Of a DNA stretch of 64,000 nt, positions 19,448 to 30,252 are shown piece after piece. Position 1 is the first letter of the stretch; each line of letters opens with the position of its first letter. Source of the DNA: a virus. Position numbers and translations under genes: made by a program. The stretch spans positions 19,392 through 83,391 of IMG/VR virus record IMGVR_UViG_3300030103_002259; one strand, written 5' to 3'. Under the pieces are notes generated by a model, which made no database searches, was not told the DNA's origin, and saw only the letters and a program-made list of their open reading frames with translations.

Positions 19448-22400
19448 ATTTCCTCTATTGTATAACCTTGTTTTCTTAATTCTTCTACCATATCTTCTGT
19501 AACCTCATCTCCTAATTCTAATACACCACCCTTTTGAAAACCTAAAAGATCACCTCCAGTATTATCTCCATCATTAAATAATTGATCAGCTAAAAAACCC
19601 CTAGTTCCCCATTTAAAAGTATTTTCAAGAAGTGGTTGTAATCCCGCACCTTTTAAACCCGCCTCTAAATTATCTTTGTCTAGCTTTTTATAATTATTAC
19701 TAAACCATTTTTTTCTATATACATTAAGATCTTCTAACGGAACTTTATCTAATAGACCACGATCAATTTTATCAAAAGGAGCTACACCATAATTTTCAAC
19801 ACCACCTACATGATGAGACCAATCATATTTAGATTTATTTGGTAGGTCAGTTTCTACAGCAAATATACCTCTGTAATTATTATTAGGCTCATCACCCTTA
19901 CCAAAAAAAGGAGTATCTACTGTAACACCACTTTTCATTAATATTGGAGCAGGAGCTTTAGCGCCTTTTTGTTTTATTAAATCTTGTAATCCTTTTTTAT
20001 TTCCAATTTTTCTATAGAAATGACTTCCTGGAGTAAGTTCATTTTTAGTAAATGCAGTTAAGGGAGCACTTATTGGATTTTTTATAGCACGACCTATATT
20101 CTTTAGTATAGACCCACCTCTTTGTAATTTAGGTTTATCATTATCATTCATTAAACCAGGTAATGCAAATGGTATTGCTAAACCAGGTAAATATCTAAGA
20201 GCTTGATATTTTTTTTCTTTTGGTACTCCTTTTTTAAAAAATGAATTTAACGGAACTCCTGTACCTTCCATTTCAAGCATGCCATCTAAAGTTGAATTTG
20301 ATGGGTTACGTAATTCACCAAGAGCCCACTCACTTATCCTCTTATCTCTTTCAGCTATATCTAAAGTTTTACCTGTATTAGGATCTACTTTAAAAGCTTC
20401 TTTTACAGTTTTATCATTTGTCCACTCATCATATATTCGTTTTCTAACAACCATTAACTCTGAGTGTAATTCATTAGGAGACCCAATCCAATCTTTATCA
20501 GGCATTACTTCTTTAAAGAACCTACCTATATTAGTATTTTCATTTGGATAAAAGTATCCTTTACCAGAATCAAATTCTGCTAACACATTACCAAACCCTC
20601 TATTTAGCATACCTAATCCTTGAGAAGTATGAGCAGCTTCATGTAAAGCTATATCAGTTATTTCACTACTTGGATATCTATATAAACCTATACCTGGATT
20701 TGTAACTGATAGATTTAAGCTTGATTTATTAACACCAGCTGTATCATTTTGTAAATAGTTTTTAATTAAAAACTTTTTTTCTGGGTCAGTAAATTTACTT
20801 GATAAAATATCTGTAATACCTTGTGGACGTAGTATATTACGTGTTTTAACCAAAGGGTTTTCTAAATTTAAACCTGGTGTGTTGCCACTATATATAAGAG
20901 TATTATCTAAAGTAAGTCCATCACCTAAACCTAAACGACCCAATCCTTCAAAGTCACCACTACCATCACCTCTAAATTCTTGAGCAAAATATTTATCTTG
21001 TCTATTCTGAGGTCCAGAGAACTCAAATATATCTAATATTTTATCTGATATATCTTCTCTTAATATTTTACCAAATTTAGGATCTACTTCATAAAACCAT
21101 TTATCATTAAAATTAACACCTTCTTGTATTGCTAAAGATGCTTCTAAATCTGCAGCTTTTTTTTGGGAAGGTGTCAAAGGTAAAACCTCACCAAAACTTC
21201 TTTCTCCTTTTGTAATATCTTGAATGGCACGTGTAAGACCTTTCTTAGTGTTATCTATCTTATTACTAATAACCTTGCTTGTTAACTTTTTTATACTAGG
21301 CTGCACCTCTTTTACAAGCTTTGCATTTTTTGAGATTTTGTTAATAGCCTTAGATAAAGACGCACCTCTTTGAGCTTTAGGCAACCCTCCATCTTTTAGT
21401 TTTTTCCTTTTATTTCTTTTATCTTCAAATGCAAAAGGTAACCCTAAAGTTAAAGGCAGTAAAGATTTATATATATTAGAATTAGACATATCAAACATTC
21501 CATCATTTCCTATTGCTGATTTAACTCTATTACCAGGTCTATTGTTTATCATAGTTACATTACCAAAGTCATTATACAAAAGAGGATCTCCATCAAAAAC
21601 ATTATTTAACTTAATATTATCAATATCATTTTCTATCATGTACTTCATGATTTTATCAGTTGTTGTTCCTTCTGGAAACTGAGAACGTAAATCTTTTACA
21701 ACATCATTAAGTTCTTTAGCAGTAGAATAGTCTTGTTCACCTAAACGAGGATCAATATCACTAAGATTTAATGAGTCCCAAACTTGATAATTTACATCTA
21801 AATCTGCAGATTTTGATGACATTGGATAGTAAAGTTCATTTACATTTCCCACCAACTTTCCATTTAATGTAGCATATTGTCGTGCTACTTCTCTATCTGT
21901 AGATGTAAAAAGTGGTTGATGAAGATCTTCAAGATTCTTCATAGATCCTCTATATGTAGAACCAGCCCCTTGAGGAAATGCTTTTTTAAAGTTCTTACTC
22001 TGCTGTTGTACAAATTGCTCAGGAGTACCTTTAAATAGACTACCATCTGCATTTTTCATCCAAGTATCATTTTGTTTTGTATTATATTCAATAGCACGAT
22101 ACTCTTCAATTAATGGTTTATTATTAGGTATGTTCTTGTTCCACTTACCCCAATCTATTTGTGATTTAAAATTTTTAACAGGTAGTTTTTTTGCAGCTTT
22201 GGCTAATGCAGCACCAAGTTGAGCTTTAGGTAAATCTTCTACTATGTAACCACCGTCTACATACTTTTGTATTTCTTCATCATCTAATTCAAGTTCTATT
22301 GGACCACCCCTCTGTCTAATTAAATCTAAGTTAGGTTCTGCTGCTTTCCACCATTTTTCTCCAAATGGTATACTAAAAGGTAAGTCAACAAAATGCTCTC

Positions 22401-23820
22401 TTGCACCCAGAGTCCTATTAACACCATCAAAATTTAAAACCCTTCTTGCACCACGTTCATTATCAGGATCAAACACAGAACCTAATTTATCCATTCCACC
22501 TGTTAGCCAATTATCATCTGGTAAATAAGGTTGAAGTTTATTTGAATCTATAAATTGAGCACCAAATCCATGTTGAAGCAAATTACTTATATTCTCTTGA
22601 GTAGTTTTATTTTGATGTAAACCAAGCTGTAAAGGGTTTGTATAATCAAAAAGTTTAAAAGGAACATCTGAAACACTAGTAATTACATCAGGGTTAAGTA
22701 TAACTAGCTCGTTACCACCTATATCTATTACACCATCTATTCCATATTTAGATCTTAATGTTGCTGCCTTTTGTGGAGTCATCCCCATATGCCCACCAAT
22801 ATGCGGACCTGTTGAACGTTCAATAAAATGTACACCAACATCTCTAAGTGCATTAAGAACATACGGATTATTACCACCAACCAACCTAGCATTAGGAGAA
22901 ACTCCTATTTCTTTTATTCTTCCAAGATCAGCTGGTCTACTAGAAGGATCCCTCAGAAGTTTACTTATAGCAAATTCTGTAGGAAGATCATATTTTAGTG
23001 AAGCTTGAGCACCTTGATTTTTATTAAGACCTCCAAAAAAACCATACTCTGTCAATGAATTACCAGGTTTAGTACCAGTTGATGTCCAATCTTTAAATCC
23101 TTTAGGGTCTATTTTTGAACGATCAAATTCAAGATCTTCTAAAGTAAAACCTGGACTTGTTGAACCAACACCGTGATAAAAACTTCCAAGTGGTTCTGTT
23201 AAAAAACCATCATCATCAAATACTAAAGAATCACCCCTTTTTGTTTCAATAACATATGGATTTTCTAAATATTTTTCAATATTTGTTTTAAAAACATCTG
23301 ATGATTGCAGAATCATATCTTGCATGAGAGCTAGTTTTTCCTCTTCTGACTTTCCTAGTATATTAAAACGCCTATCTCTAGTACCACGACTTACATCATC
23401 TGCAGTAATTTCTATTCTATTATCAGTTGTAAGATCAACACCTCTCAATGGAACTTCATATTGACCAGGGTCAAGTTGGTTCTTTAGTAGTCTACCTTGA
23501 CTTTCTTTAATTGCAGATACTATACTAGGTAGCCTTAGTCCATACTTTTTGTAATCTGCAGCGGCCCTTGCTAAAACATCAAGTTCTGCTTTAGATAATA
23601 TCTTTCCACGTCTCAATGCATTTATTCCTTTAAAAGCACCACCACCTTGGAAATATTGAGCATTAGGATTATAAATTCTTCTAGGGCTTGGTTTACTAAA
23701 AAGAGGATTAGGTGCAAATACAGAATTAGTAGCAGATAAACTTTTGCTATATCTTTTAGTTCTGTATTGATCTCTTAGATCTCTATCTATTGCACTTAGT
23801 ACTCTTTTATTATAACTCAT
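19444..23820 (-). CDS. Giant modular virion effector-like polyprotein: two ART-like domains plus zincin, 1458 aa
   Basis: Four modules are separated by the shared motif. Module 1 (1-530) has YHG at 215, YGFFGG at 259 and YGIDGVI...ELVILNP at 359-377, the layout of ADP-ribosyltransferase folds of phage polyvalent proteins. It ends in the EEIQKYVDGGYIVED tag. Module 2 (from LPKAQLGAALAKAAKK, 530) has YRG at 623, FTSTDREVARQYA at 638-650, and RPGNRVKSA plus GMFDMSNSNIY at 761-784, again ART-like. Module 3 (from LPKAQRGASLSKAINK, 813) has HEAAH at 1060-1064, a zincin metallopeptidase motif. Module 4 (from LQRGGSILKN, 1232) has FYRKIG at 1268 and ends in the same tag. Zincin-like domains are known in crAss-like giant proteins. 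It overlaps the muzzle gene by 1 bp and the 1451-residue gene by 4 bp. Confidence 0.8.
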   Translation of the reverse strand: MSYNKRVLSAIDRDLRDQYRTKRYSKSLSATNSVFAPNPLFSKPSPRRIYNPNAQYFQGGGAFKGINALRRGKILSKAELDVLARAAADYKKYGLRLPSIVSAIKESQGRLLKNQLDPGQYEVPLRGVDLTTDNRIEITADDVSRGTRDRRFNILGKSEEEKLALMQDMILQSSDVFKTNIEKYLENPYVIETKRGDSLVFDDDGFLTEPLGSFYHGVGSTSPGFTLEDLEFDRSKIDPKGFKDWTSTGTKPGNSLTEYGFFGGLNKNQGAQASLKYDLPTEFAISKLLRDPSSRPADLGRIKEIGVSPNARLVGGNNPYVLNALRDVGVHFIERSTGPHIGGHMGMTPQKAATLRSKYGIDGVIDIGGNELVILNPDVITSVSDVPFKLFDYTNPLQLGLHQNKTTQENISNLLQHGFGAQFIDSNKLQPYLPDDNWLTGGMDKLGSVFDPDNERGARRVLNFDGVNRTLGAREHFVDLPFSIPFGEKWWKAAEPNLDLIRQRGGPIELELDDEEIQKYVDGGYIVEDLPKAQLGAALAKAAKKLPVKNFKSQIDWGKWNKNIPNNKPLIEEYRAIEYNTKQNDTWMKNADGSLFKGTPEQFVQQQSKNFKKAFPQGAGSTYRGSMKNLEDLHQPLFTSTDREVARQYATLNGKLVGNVNELYYPMSSKSADLDVNYQVWDSLNLSDIDPRLGEQDYSTAKELNDVVKDLRSQFPEGTTTDKIMKYMIENDIDNIKLNNVFDGDPLLYNDFGNVTMINNRPGNRVKSAIGNDGMFDMSNSNIYKSLLPLTLGLPFAFEDKRNKRKKLKDGGLPKAQRGASLSKAINKISKNAKLVKEVQPSIKKLTSKVISNKIDNTKKGLTRAIQDITKGERSFGEVLPLTPSQKKAADLEASLAIQEGVNFNDKWFYEVDPKFGKILREDISDKILDIFEFSGPQNRQDKYFAQEFRGDGSGDFEGLGRLGLGDGLTLDNTLIYSGNTPGLNLENPLVKTRNILRPQGITDILSSKFTDPEKKFLIKNYLQNDTAGVNKSSLNLSVTNPGIGLYRYPSSEITDIALHEAAHTSQGLGMLNRGFGNVLAEFDSGKGYFYPNENTNIGRFFKEVMPDKDWIGSPNELHSELMVVRKRIYDEWTNDKTVKEAFKVDPNTGKTLDIAERDKRISEWALGELRNPSNSTLDGMLEMEGTGVPLNSFFKKGVPKEKKYQALRYLPGLAIPFALPGLMNDNDKPKLQRGGSILKNIGRAIKNPISAPLTAFTKNELTPGSHFYRKIGNKKGLQDLIKQKGAKAPAPILMKSGVTVDTPFFGKGDEPNNNYRGIFAVETDLPNKSKYDWSHHVGGVENYGVAPFDKIDRGLLDKVPLEDLNVYRKKWFSNNYKKLDKDNLEAGLKGAGLQPLLENTFKWGTRGFLADQLFNDGDNTGGDLLGFQKGGVLELGDEVTEDMVEELRKQGYTIEEI

Positions 23821-26800
23821 TACCTTTGTGATAATTGATTCTTACTATTAACTATTTTCATTATCATATTAATATCATTACACTCTTTTCTTGTCAATGT
23901 TATAAAGTTAGTATAATGTCTGAATTTTTTTCTTTGAAGTTCAGATTTATTATAATCTAAGTTAGATTGATTAAGAACTCTAGTGTAACCATTTTGAGAT
24001 GTCACCCAAGTATTTTCAGAAGCATAGTTACCTTGTAGTATTGTAGTACCAGGTATTACTGACCCTGTTGGTGGATAACTAGAACCTATTGGAAACTCCG
24101 CTCTATCTTTAGTAATATCCCAGAATTGATTTATTCTATACTTCTGCTCTTCTTTAGTAAATAAAACATCATATGAAGATAAGTTATCAGCCAACTTAGG
24201 ATACTTCATAGATTCTACAATATTATTTTTAGGATAAAGATTTAAATTTAAATACCCAGAAACTTGTTCTGAATTATAAATAACTGCTTGATCAAAATTA
24301 TAATCTAATACATGATGTTGATCAATACAATTACTCTCCTTTCTTCTATAACATTCTAATATATAAGTTAAAGATCTTAAGGTAACTACATTTTGTCCCG
24401 TAAGCGAAGGTATCTCAACTTCAAACCCATATTGTTTACCATAGTAATTACAAAAACTATTACACAAGTAGTTATGTCTCCATAAACCATCTTTCTTTGT
24501 AGAAATAAAATAATCTTTAGTACCAAAATTAAGATCTGGATGCCAATCATGATAGCTAACAAAGAAATTACTTTTTGGATCATAACTAACTGTCCAAGAA
24601 GCATCCTCAAAAATTCTTTCATCTCCTAGTCTATATTGAGTATTTTTATTTTCATCTACAGAAAAATAATCACCTGTACCATCTGAATTTAAAGGTATAT
24701 ATTTAGTTCTTCCTTTATACTCATCTTTTAAATAGTAGTCAGTTTTACAGAAGTATAACATTGTACTTGTATTACCATAGATTGCTTGACATCCTATACC
24801 AGCTACTGGGTTATCTATATAAGGGTATTCTGGAAAATCTTCAGTTAGCTTATATGGCATAAATAATGTAAACCACCACTTTAATCCTGAGTTAGAAATT
24901 TCAGTTAAACCTTGACCATAAGAAAATATTTTCCCCTGATCTTGACTCATATAAAATATACCCACTGGAGTAGATATTACAGATAACCTACTTTGACATG
25001 AACCGTACTCATATGGTAAATCTGCTGATGAAACATTTTGTTGTGGCTGACTAAACAAACCACCATCACCTATAGTAATCTTTGTACCTAAATCAGTTTG
25101 TAGTGTATCAACACCTTGATACATTATTGGAGATTCATTTTTAAACGTAATAAAAATACCACTATCGTTTATTGACTTGACACTATTTATTTGACTTTTA
25201 AAAGACTTATAGTTATTAATTAAATAAATAAACCAACTATCTTTTACAGATTCATCTTGAACAGGTAAAGAATAAATTAACCTATCAGGAAAATATGTAA
25301 AACATAAGTTTGCAACAGAAGGATCATACGTTCTAGCTTGTAAAAATCCTTGTGAGAAATATTGATTATATAATTTAGATATACTCAAGGAATAGTCATA
25401 TCTATAATCTGTACTTTGACCGATAACATTGGGGTTAATATTAAACATAGCCCTATAGTCTGTATACCTATACGGATTATAATGTTTTCTACCAACCTCC
25501 TCTGCTTGTGATCTAAAGTCTGTAAGAACATCTGTTTCAACAAAGAAATCTCTTATGCCTGAGTTAGCTAAATAAAAGTAAGCTTGTTTAATTGAAAATA
25601 CGCCCTTTTCCTTATCTTGAAAAATACCTAGAATACCTGAAGGTTTTCTTTTATCATCTGTATAACTATAAAATCTATTATTATTAACTCTATAGTCTAA
25701 ATTAAAAAAAGCATTAGGTAATGCACCCTCACCTACAACATCATCAGCAAATATATTGAATGATTCTTTTAAATCACCAACATCATATTTCTTACTATTA
25801 ATTGCAAACCTAGCGTCTGGAATTTGATCTCTTAAGAAATAATTAAACTCAAAATCATCTGGTTGATTATATAACCAATCATAGAAAAATAACATATTAT
25901 TTTTTTCTGTATATCTAGTTACATAAGTATCACCTCCAAAAAATAAATCAGTACTTGTAATTCGTTTATAATAATATACTATGTTATCAATTGGACAAAA
26001 ATATTCTAAATCTAAAGGCGGTGTTTCTGATAGCTTTTGTTCACAAGGTGAAATAATAACCTGTTTAACAGAATCTAATTGACCATATTGATTTCTAATT
26101 CTAGACCTTAGAGCTCCATATTGACTAGCAATGGGTAAACCAAAAGCATTTCTAGGATTTTCAAAAGTTGGTAATTTTCCATCACTTGGTATTAGAGGAC
26201 TATTACTATTTTGTACTAGTGTGCCCAAAGTGACTAATGATGAATCTTTTTCTCCTAACAACTTTGGTCCAATATTAACACCTTCAGAAAATGCTGGATT
26301 AAAAAATGGCCCTGATTTAGTTCTAAGAGTAACTGTCTCAGGTCTTTTTAAATTATTAATAGTATAGTTTTGATACAACCCTAATTGATTTTGATAAGTA
26401 GGAACCTCTTGAAAATTATTTTTTATGTAAAAACCATCATCTAATTTAAATCTATATAAGTCAGTAAACTCAGGAGGGTTCATATTAGAATAAAAACCAT
26501 GACTTATCTGTTGTAAAGCAAACTGTCTTTTGGGTGTAAAAGCATATATTAATTCTAAAGTAGCACTTGCACCTTCTGAAAAATAATATGCTATATGATT
26601 TATAGCACCAAGAGTTTTAGCTAACGGTCCTAAGTATGTCCAAGCAGGTAGCTCTACATTAACTGTAGTGTAAGGCACTGTTGTTGCACCAGTTAATGCA
26701 AGGGGAGCCATCGCAGCATAAAATGAGGCATCAATAGCTGCCATACCTGGAGCTTCATATGGCGGAAATAAACTTACTAGAGAATCAGCTGCACCTGCGG

Positions 26801-29222
26801 CACTTGAATGATATGCTTGCAAAAGAATATTTCTAGCTGTTACAGCGGCAATAACACCAGCTTGACCACCTATGTATGTAGCAGATGATACACCAAGAGC
26901 ATCTCCTGGTAAAGAGCCTGATGTAAATTCTTGTTTTCTTTCTGTTTTTTTACCCATTAAAGATAAAGTAACTGCAGCAAGACCAGCAACTATTATTGGT
27001 ATCAAGGCAGCATTAGTAATCATTCTAAATTCAGGATGATCACTTGGTTCTATAAACTGTTGTGTACTAATACCAGATATGTGACCGTATAGTTTAAACT
27101 CAGTTGTATTTAATTGAGGATTTCTAAAAGTAGTTTCTGGTGAATGAAATGTAAATATATCAGTAGGTATTTGTTGATTAATTACATCATCTTCATCATT
27201 AGTATTTTTAATATATGGATCATTAAATCTAAAATTATGATCTGAAATATTATTAGAATGTCCTAAAGGAAGTATTGAATTAAAAGGATAATTAGGATAT
27301 AAACCAGTCTGGCCCTTTTTAACACTACCCTTAAACTTAAAAGTTCTAAAGTTATTTACCATACCTTTAGCAAGTATAGATTTGTTACCTTCTCTAGAAC
27401 CTCTCAATATTTCATACCCAACTATACCAGGTATATCATTACCATTTTGATCTTTAGGTAAAATAATATTTTCAAAATATACCCCTAACAATCTTATTTT
27501 AAAATCATTACCATTATTTAATGGATCAGGATTTGGTTTAAAATGAGAAACAACATCAGAACTACTATTTAATATAAAGTCTTCAGGAAATTTATGATGT
27601 CTAATGTATTTACCACAAAGGTCAAAACTACCATTTTGAGCTGGCCCAGTAGTCCAACAATATTCACTAGGGTTCCATATATCAGGTCTATTTTTAGAAT
27701 ACTTTTCAGTAGACTCCCAATAGCCCATATCTCCTACTGCAATCACTGTACCTCCATCTTCTGTTGTTGAACCAACTAAAGGTCCTGTAGTAATAGACGC
27801 AGTGTTTTTTACCTCAAATGCTTTATCATCATCAGTTAATGAATTTTGATCAGATATGATTTCATCTTCTAAAACTGTTTGTGTTACCCCATTAGAATCA
27901 ACATATTGAATTTCTCTAGGAGCTCTTCCTGGAATATGATACGAAGAAGATTTATCTCCTGTATCATAGACCCACCTTATATAAAAAGTATAAACCTCGT
28001 CTCTTAAGTAATTACCTTTATTACCACCTTTATCATAATAATTACCTGGATATTCTACTGAAGCCCACTTAGCTTTAATCATATTAGCTAAAGGTTGGTA
28101 ATTAAAATCAAATCTTGATCTAGGACCTACTCTAAGTAAATAACCATTTGCATCTGTCATTTGATCTGTTGTCTCAAATACAGGAGTTACAACTGGCAGC
28201 TGTTCAAGCGGAATTGATACTAAACTAGCATTAATTTGATCTACACTAATTCTTTCTACAGTGGTAGAATAAAAACCTAGTTGTACAGCTACAGTACCTT
28301 GATTAACATTTTGTACTAACACACATACAAACTCATCAAAGTTTTCCGTATCGGCCTTTACATTTATTTGTAAGGATCCTGATAAGTCATTTACATTATA
28401 AACAAATTGATTATTACTTTGAGAAAAATAATCTGTTACTTTTTGACCTTTTATAGTATATGCTATTAAAGCAAAGTAAGTACCATTAGCTATTGTACCA
28501 CCAGTATCACCTAGCTCAATAGATAAACATGGTGTCTCCATAAGCCTAGCTAATCTTGCTTTATCACAATCTAAAACATTAGTATTTTTACATATTTCAC
28601 AATCATTAACTTCTTCACATTCCTCAACCCATTGAACTCCAGGCCATAAAAACTCTACGTCTGTGCCATTACTATAATAATTATTACCTATATAATTATA
28701 AGAAGAATCAGGCCAAGAAGCATCATCACCAATATTTAAAAATCTGTCTGGATTATTACCATCTGCCCAATATACTTGCCAGCTACAATCTTCTTTTTCT
28801 CTAGAAGAACCTGATATAAGATAGCGTTTATCAAACTTTAAACATGCATCCTGAACAATTACTCTATATGTACAGCTGTCTGTTTCAAATAAACCTATTT
28901 CAGAATCTATAGGTCTACCAGATATATCATGACCTGCTGTATAAATAACCCACTTATCACTAAATAAATGTATACCACCTATTATATGTTTTTCTGTAAC
29001 CTCAGCAGGCATAGTTCTACCTGTAACACCGCATAAGTAATTAGATGATTCATTTGAAATAGTTCCAAGATCTCCTTCTATAGTACTACTAGTAGCATTT
29101 ATAGCATGAGTCCACATACCTTCAGTAACATATGAAGGTTCTGAATCTTTATTAAGACCTTTTACAAATGAATTTGTAACATCTTGAGATACATTTTGTA
29201 AACCAGAGTTCTTCTTAGCCAT
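23820..29222 (-). CDS. Tail/muzzle-like (stabilisation) protein, 1800 aa
   Basis: This is the largest complete protein. It is rich in aromatic residues and short beta-strand patterns (YWADGNNPDRFLNIGD, repeated FxxD/GYY elements), as in the crAss-like tail stabilisation or muzzle protein that follows the ring genes. The start MAKKNSGLQNVSQDVTNSF, followed by VKGLNKDSEPSYV, is typical of this family. Residues about 735-880 contain several hydrophobic Ala/Gly-rich helices (for example AALIPIIVAGLAAVTLSLMG), which are odd for a beta-rich tail protein and may act in membrane penetration. It lies 1 bp after the 342-residue ring-like gene and overlaps the first giant cargo gene by 1 bp, so translation is probably coupled. 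Muzzle/stabilisation role inferred from order and composition. Confidence 0.75.
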   Translation of the reverse strand: MAKKNSGLQNVSQDVTNSFVKGLNKDSEPSYVTEGMWTHAINATSSTIEGDLGTISNESSNYLCGVTGRTMPAEVTEKHIIGGIHLFSDKWVIYTAGHDISGRPIDSEIGLFETDSCTYRVIVQDACLKFDKRYLISGSSREKEDCSWQVYWADGNNPDRFLNIGDDASWPDSSYNYIGNNYYSNGTDVEFLWPGVQWVEECEEVNDCEICKNTNVLDCDKARLARLMETPCLSIELGDTGGTIANGTYFALIAYTIKGQKVTDYFSQSNNQFVYNVNDLSGSLQINVKADTENFDEFVCVLVQNVNQGTVAVQLGFYSTTVERISVDQINASLVSIPLEQLPVVTPVFETTDQMTDANGYLLRVGPRSRFDFNYQPLANMIKAKWASVEYPGNYYDKGGNKGNYLRDEVYTFYIRWVYDTGDKSSSYHIPGRAPREIQYVDSNGVTQTVLEDEIISDQNSLTDDDKAFEVKNTASITTGPLVGSTTEDGGTVIAVGDMGYWESTEKYSKNRPDIWNPSEYCWTTGPAQNGSFDLCGKYIRHHKFPEDFILNSSSDVVSHFKPNPDPLNNGNDFKIRLLGVYFENIILPKDQNGNDIPGIVGYEILRGSREGNKSILAKGMVNNFRTFKFKGSVKKGQTGLYPNYPFNSILPLGHSNNISDHNFRFNDPYIKNTNDEDDVINQQIPTDIFTFHSPETTFRNPQLNTTEFKLYGHISGISTQQFIEPSDHPEFRMITNAALIPIIVAGLAAVTLSLMGKKTERKQEFTSGSLPGDALGVSSATYIGGQAGVIAAVTARNILLQAYHSSAAGAADSLVSLFPPYEAPGMAAIDASFYAAMAPLALTGATTVPYTTVNVELPAWTYLGPLAKTLGAINHIAYYFSEGASATLELIYAFTPKRQFALQQISHGFYSNMNPPEFTDLYRFKLDDGFYIKNNFQEVPTYQNQLGLYQNYTINNLKRPETVTLRTKSGPFFNPAFSEGVNIGPKLLGEKDSSLVTLGTLVQNSNSPLIPSDGKLPTFENPRNAFGLPIASQYGALRSRIRNQYGQLDSVKQVIISPCEQKLSETPPLDLEYFCPIDNIVYYYKRITSTDLFFGGDTYVTRYTEKNNMLFFYDWLYNQPDDFEFNYFLRDQIPDARFAINSKKYDVGDLKESFNIFADDVVGEGALPNAFFNLDYRVNNNRFYSYTDDKRKPSGILGIFQDKEKGVFSIKQAYFYLANSGIRDFFVETDVLTDFRSQAEEVGRKHYNPYRYTDYRAMFNINPNVIGQSTDYRYDYSLSISKLYNQYFSQGFLQARTYDPSVANLCFTYFPDRLIYSLPVQDESVKDSWFIYLINNYKSFKSQINSVKSINDSGIFITFKNESPIMYQGVDTLQTDLGTKITIGDGGLFSQPQQNVSSADLPYEYGSCQSRLSVISTPVGIFYMSQDQGKIFSYGQGLTEISNSGLKWWFTLFMPYKLTEDFPEYPYIDNPVAGIGCQAIYGNTSTMLYFCKTDYYLKDEYKGRTKYIPLNSDGTGDYFSVDENKNTQYRLGDERIFEDASWTVSYDPKSNFFVSYHDWHPDLNFGTKDYFISTKKDGLWRHNYLCNSFCNYYGKQYGFEVEIPSLTGQNVVTLRSLTYILECYRRKESNCIDQHHVLDYNFDQAVIYNSEQVSGYLNLNLYPKNNIVESMKYPKLADNLSSYDVLFTKEEQKYRINQFWDITKDRAEFPIGSSYPPTGSVIPGTTILQGNYASENTWVTSQNGYTRVLNQSNLDYNKSELQRKKFRHYTNFITLTRKECNDINMIMKIVNSKNQLSQR

Positions 29223-29223
29223 A

Positions 29224-30252
29224 TCACACTACATTTGTATTATTACGTCTTCTAAATGAATTAGCTGGTGCATATGATGAAAACATATCATAGTATCTAG
29301 CATATTGAGCTTTTCTATTAGCTTTCCAAATTTGTTTAATTTCTGCAAAGTTTGGTGTATTAACAAAACTTAATGCTTGATTTCTTGCAGCTCTTAAATC
29401 ACCCATAATTAATTGTAATCTTTGAGCAACGTTTTCACCATTCAAAGCTAAATTTTCTAATATTCTTTTCTTAAATGCATACTCATAATATTCATTTAAA
29501 AGTTCATGATCAGGAACAAGTAAGTTTCCATCATCATCTACCAAATCTCCTTGATAATTTATGTATACAAAACCTTCATCAAAACTTGTATATAAAAAAC
29601 CATGTTTAATATAACCTTCATTAGGAGCATTATAATATACATTAGGTGAATCACAGTCTACATTTTGACTCACCTTCATATGCAAAGGTGTCAATGTAGT
29701 ATACTTTCTAATATTACTTTGATTAATGACTTGAATTAGCTCATAAGACTCACCTTTACAGTTCATAAAAACTCTAGGTTTAGTTAATGCATCTCCATAA
29801 GGTTGATTAGGATCATGTGTTAAACATGTACCCAAGTTTCCCTTATCATCACAACACGGAGTAGGTTCAGAAGTATCACAAGGATCTGGTACTTGAGCTG
29901 GAAAATCATCATATGTTTCAGGAATTCTTCCATCAGTGATTTTTACTTCATGCATATTAGTACCACCAGCAAAGCCATCATAACCTACAACGCTATGATA
30001 ATCACCACAAACTAAACCATAGTTAAAAACCTTAAAGTCTTCAGGCAACCTTACCTTACCGTGACAAACTTCTAAAATAGTTTCTCTTTGTTGATTAATT
30101 CTAAAACCTAATTCAAAATTTAGCTTTCGTGCTAATTTAATTAGTGTTTGAGGTTCAATCATATTCTCTAGAGCAAATGTATTCATGTCTATTGATACAT
30201 CTTCTAATAGTTGATCAAAAGTTCTATATTTAAGTGTATAATTAAAATCCAT
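29224..30252 (-). CDS. Neck ring / head-tail connector-like protein, 342 aa
   Basis: A 342-residue protein that overlaps the upstream 223-residue gene by 1 bp and precedes the muzzle gene by 1 bp, a tight neck-tail operon. The N-terminal half is helical (TFDQLLEDVSIDMNTFALEN, LIKLARKLNFELGFRI), followed by a strand segment with KVRLPEDFKVFNYG. This resembles connector proteins that have a helical hairpin and an inserted beta domain. A Cys-rich loop (CDTSEPTPCCDDKGNLGTC) occurs near residue 120-145, and the C-terminus is basic (RRRNNTNVV). Crassvirales necks contain stacked ring proteins at this place. I assign a ring role from order, size and pattern, without a specific family motif. Confidence 0.65.
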   Translation of the reverse strand: MDFNYTLKYRTFDQLLEDVSIDMNTFALENMIEPQTLIKLARKLNFELGFRINQQRETILEVCHGKVRLPEDFKVFNYGLVCGDYHSVVGYDGFAGGTNMHEVKITDGRIPETYDDFPAQVPDPCDTSEPTPCCDDKGNLGTCLTHDPNQPYGDALTKPRVFMNCKGESYELIQVINQSNIRKYTTLTPLHMKVSQNVDCDSPNVYYNAPNEGYIKHGFLYTSFDEGFVYINYQGDLVDDDGNLLVPDHELLNEYYEYAFKKRILENLALNGENVAQRLQLIMGDLRAARNQALSFVNTPNFAEIKQIWKANRKAQYARYYDMFSSYAPANSFRRRNNTNVV

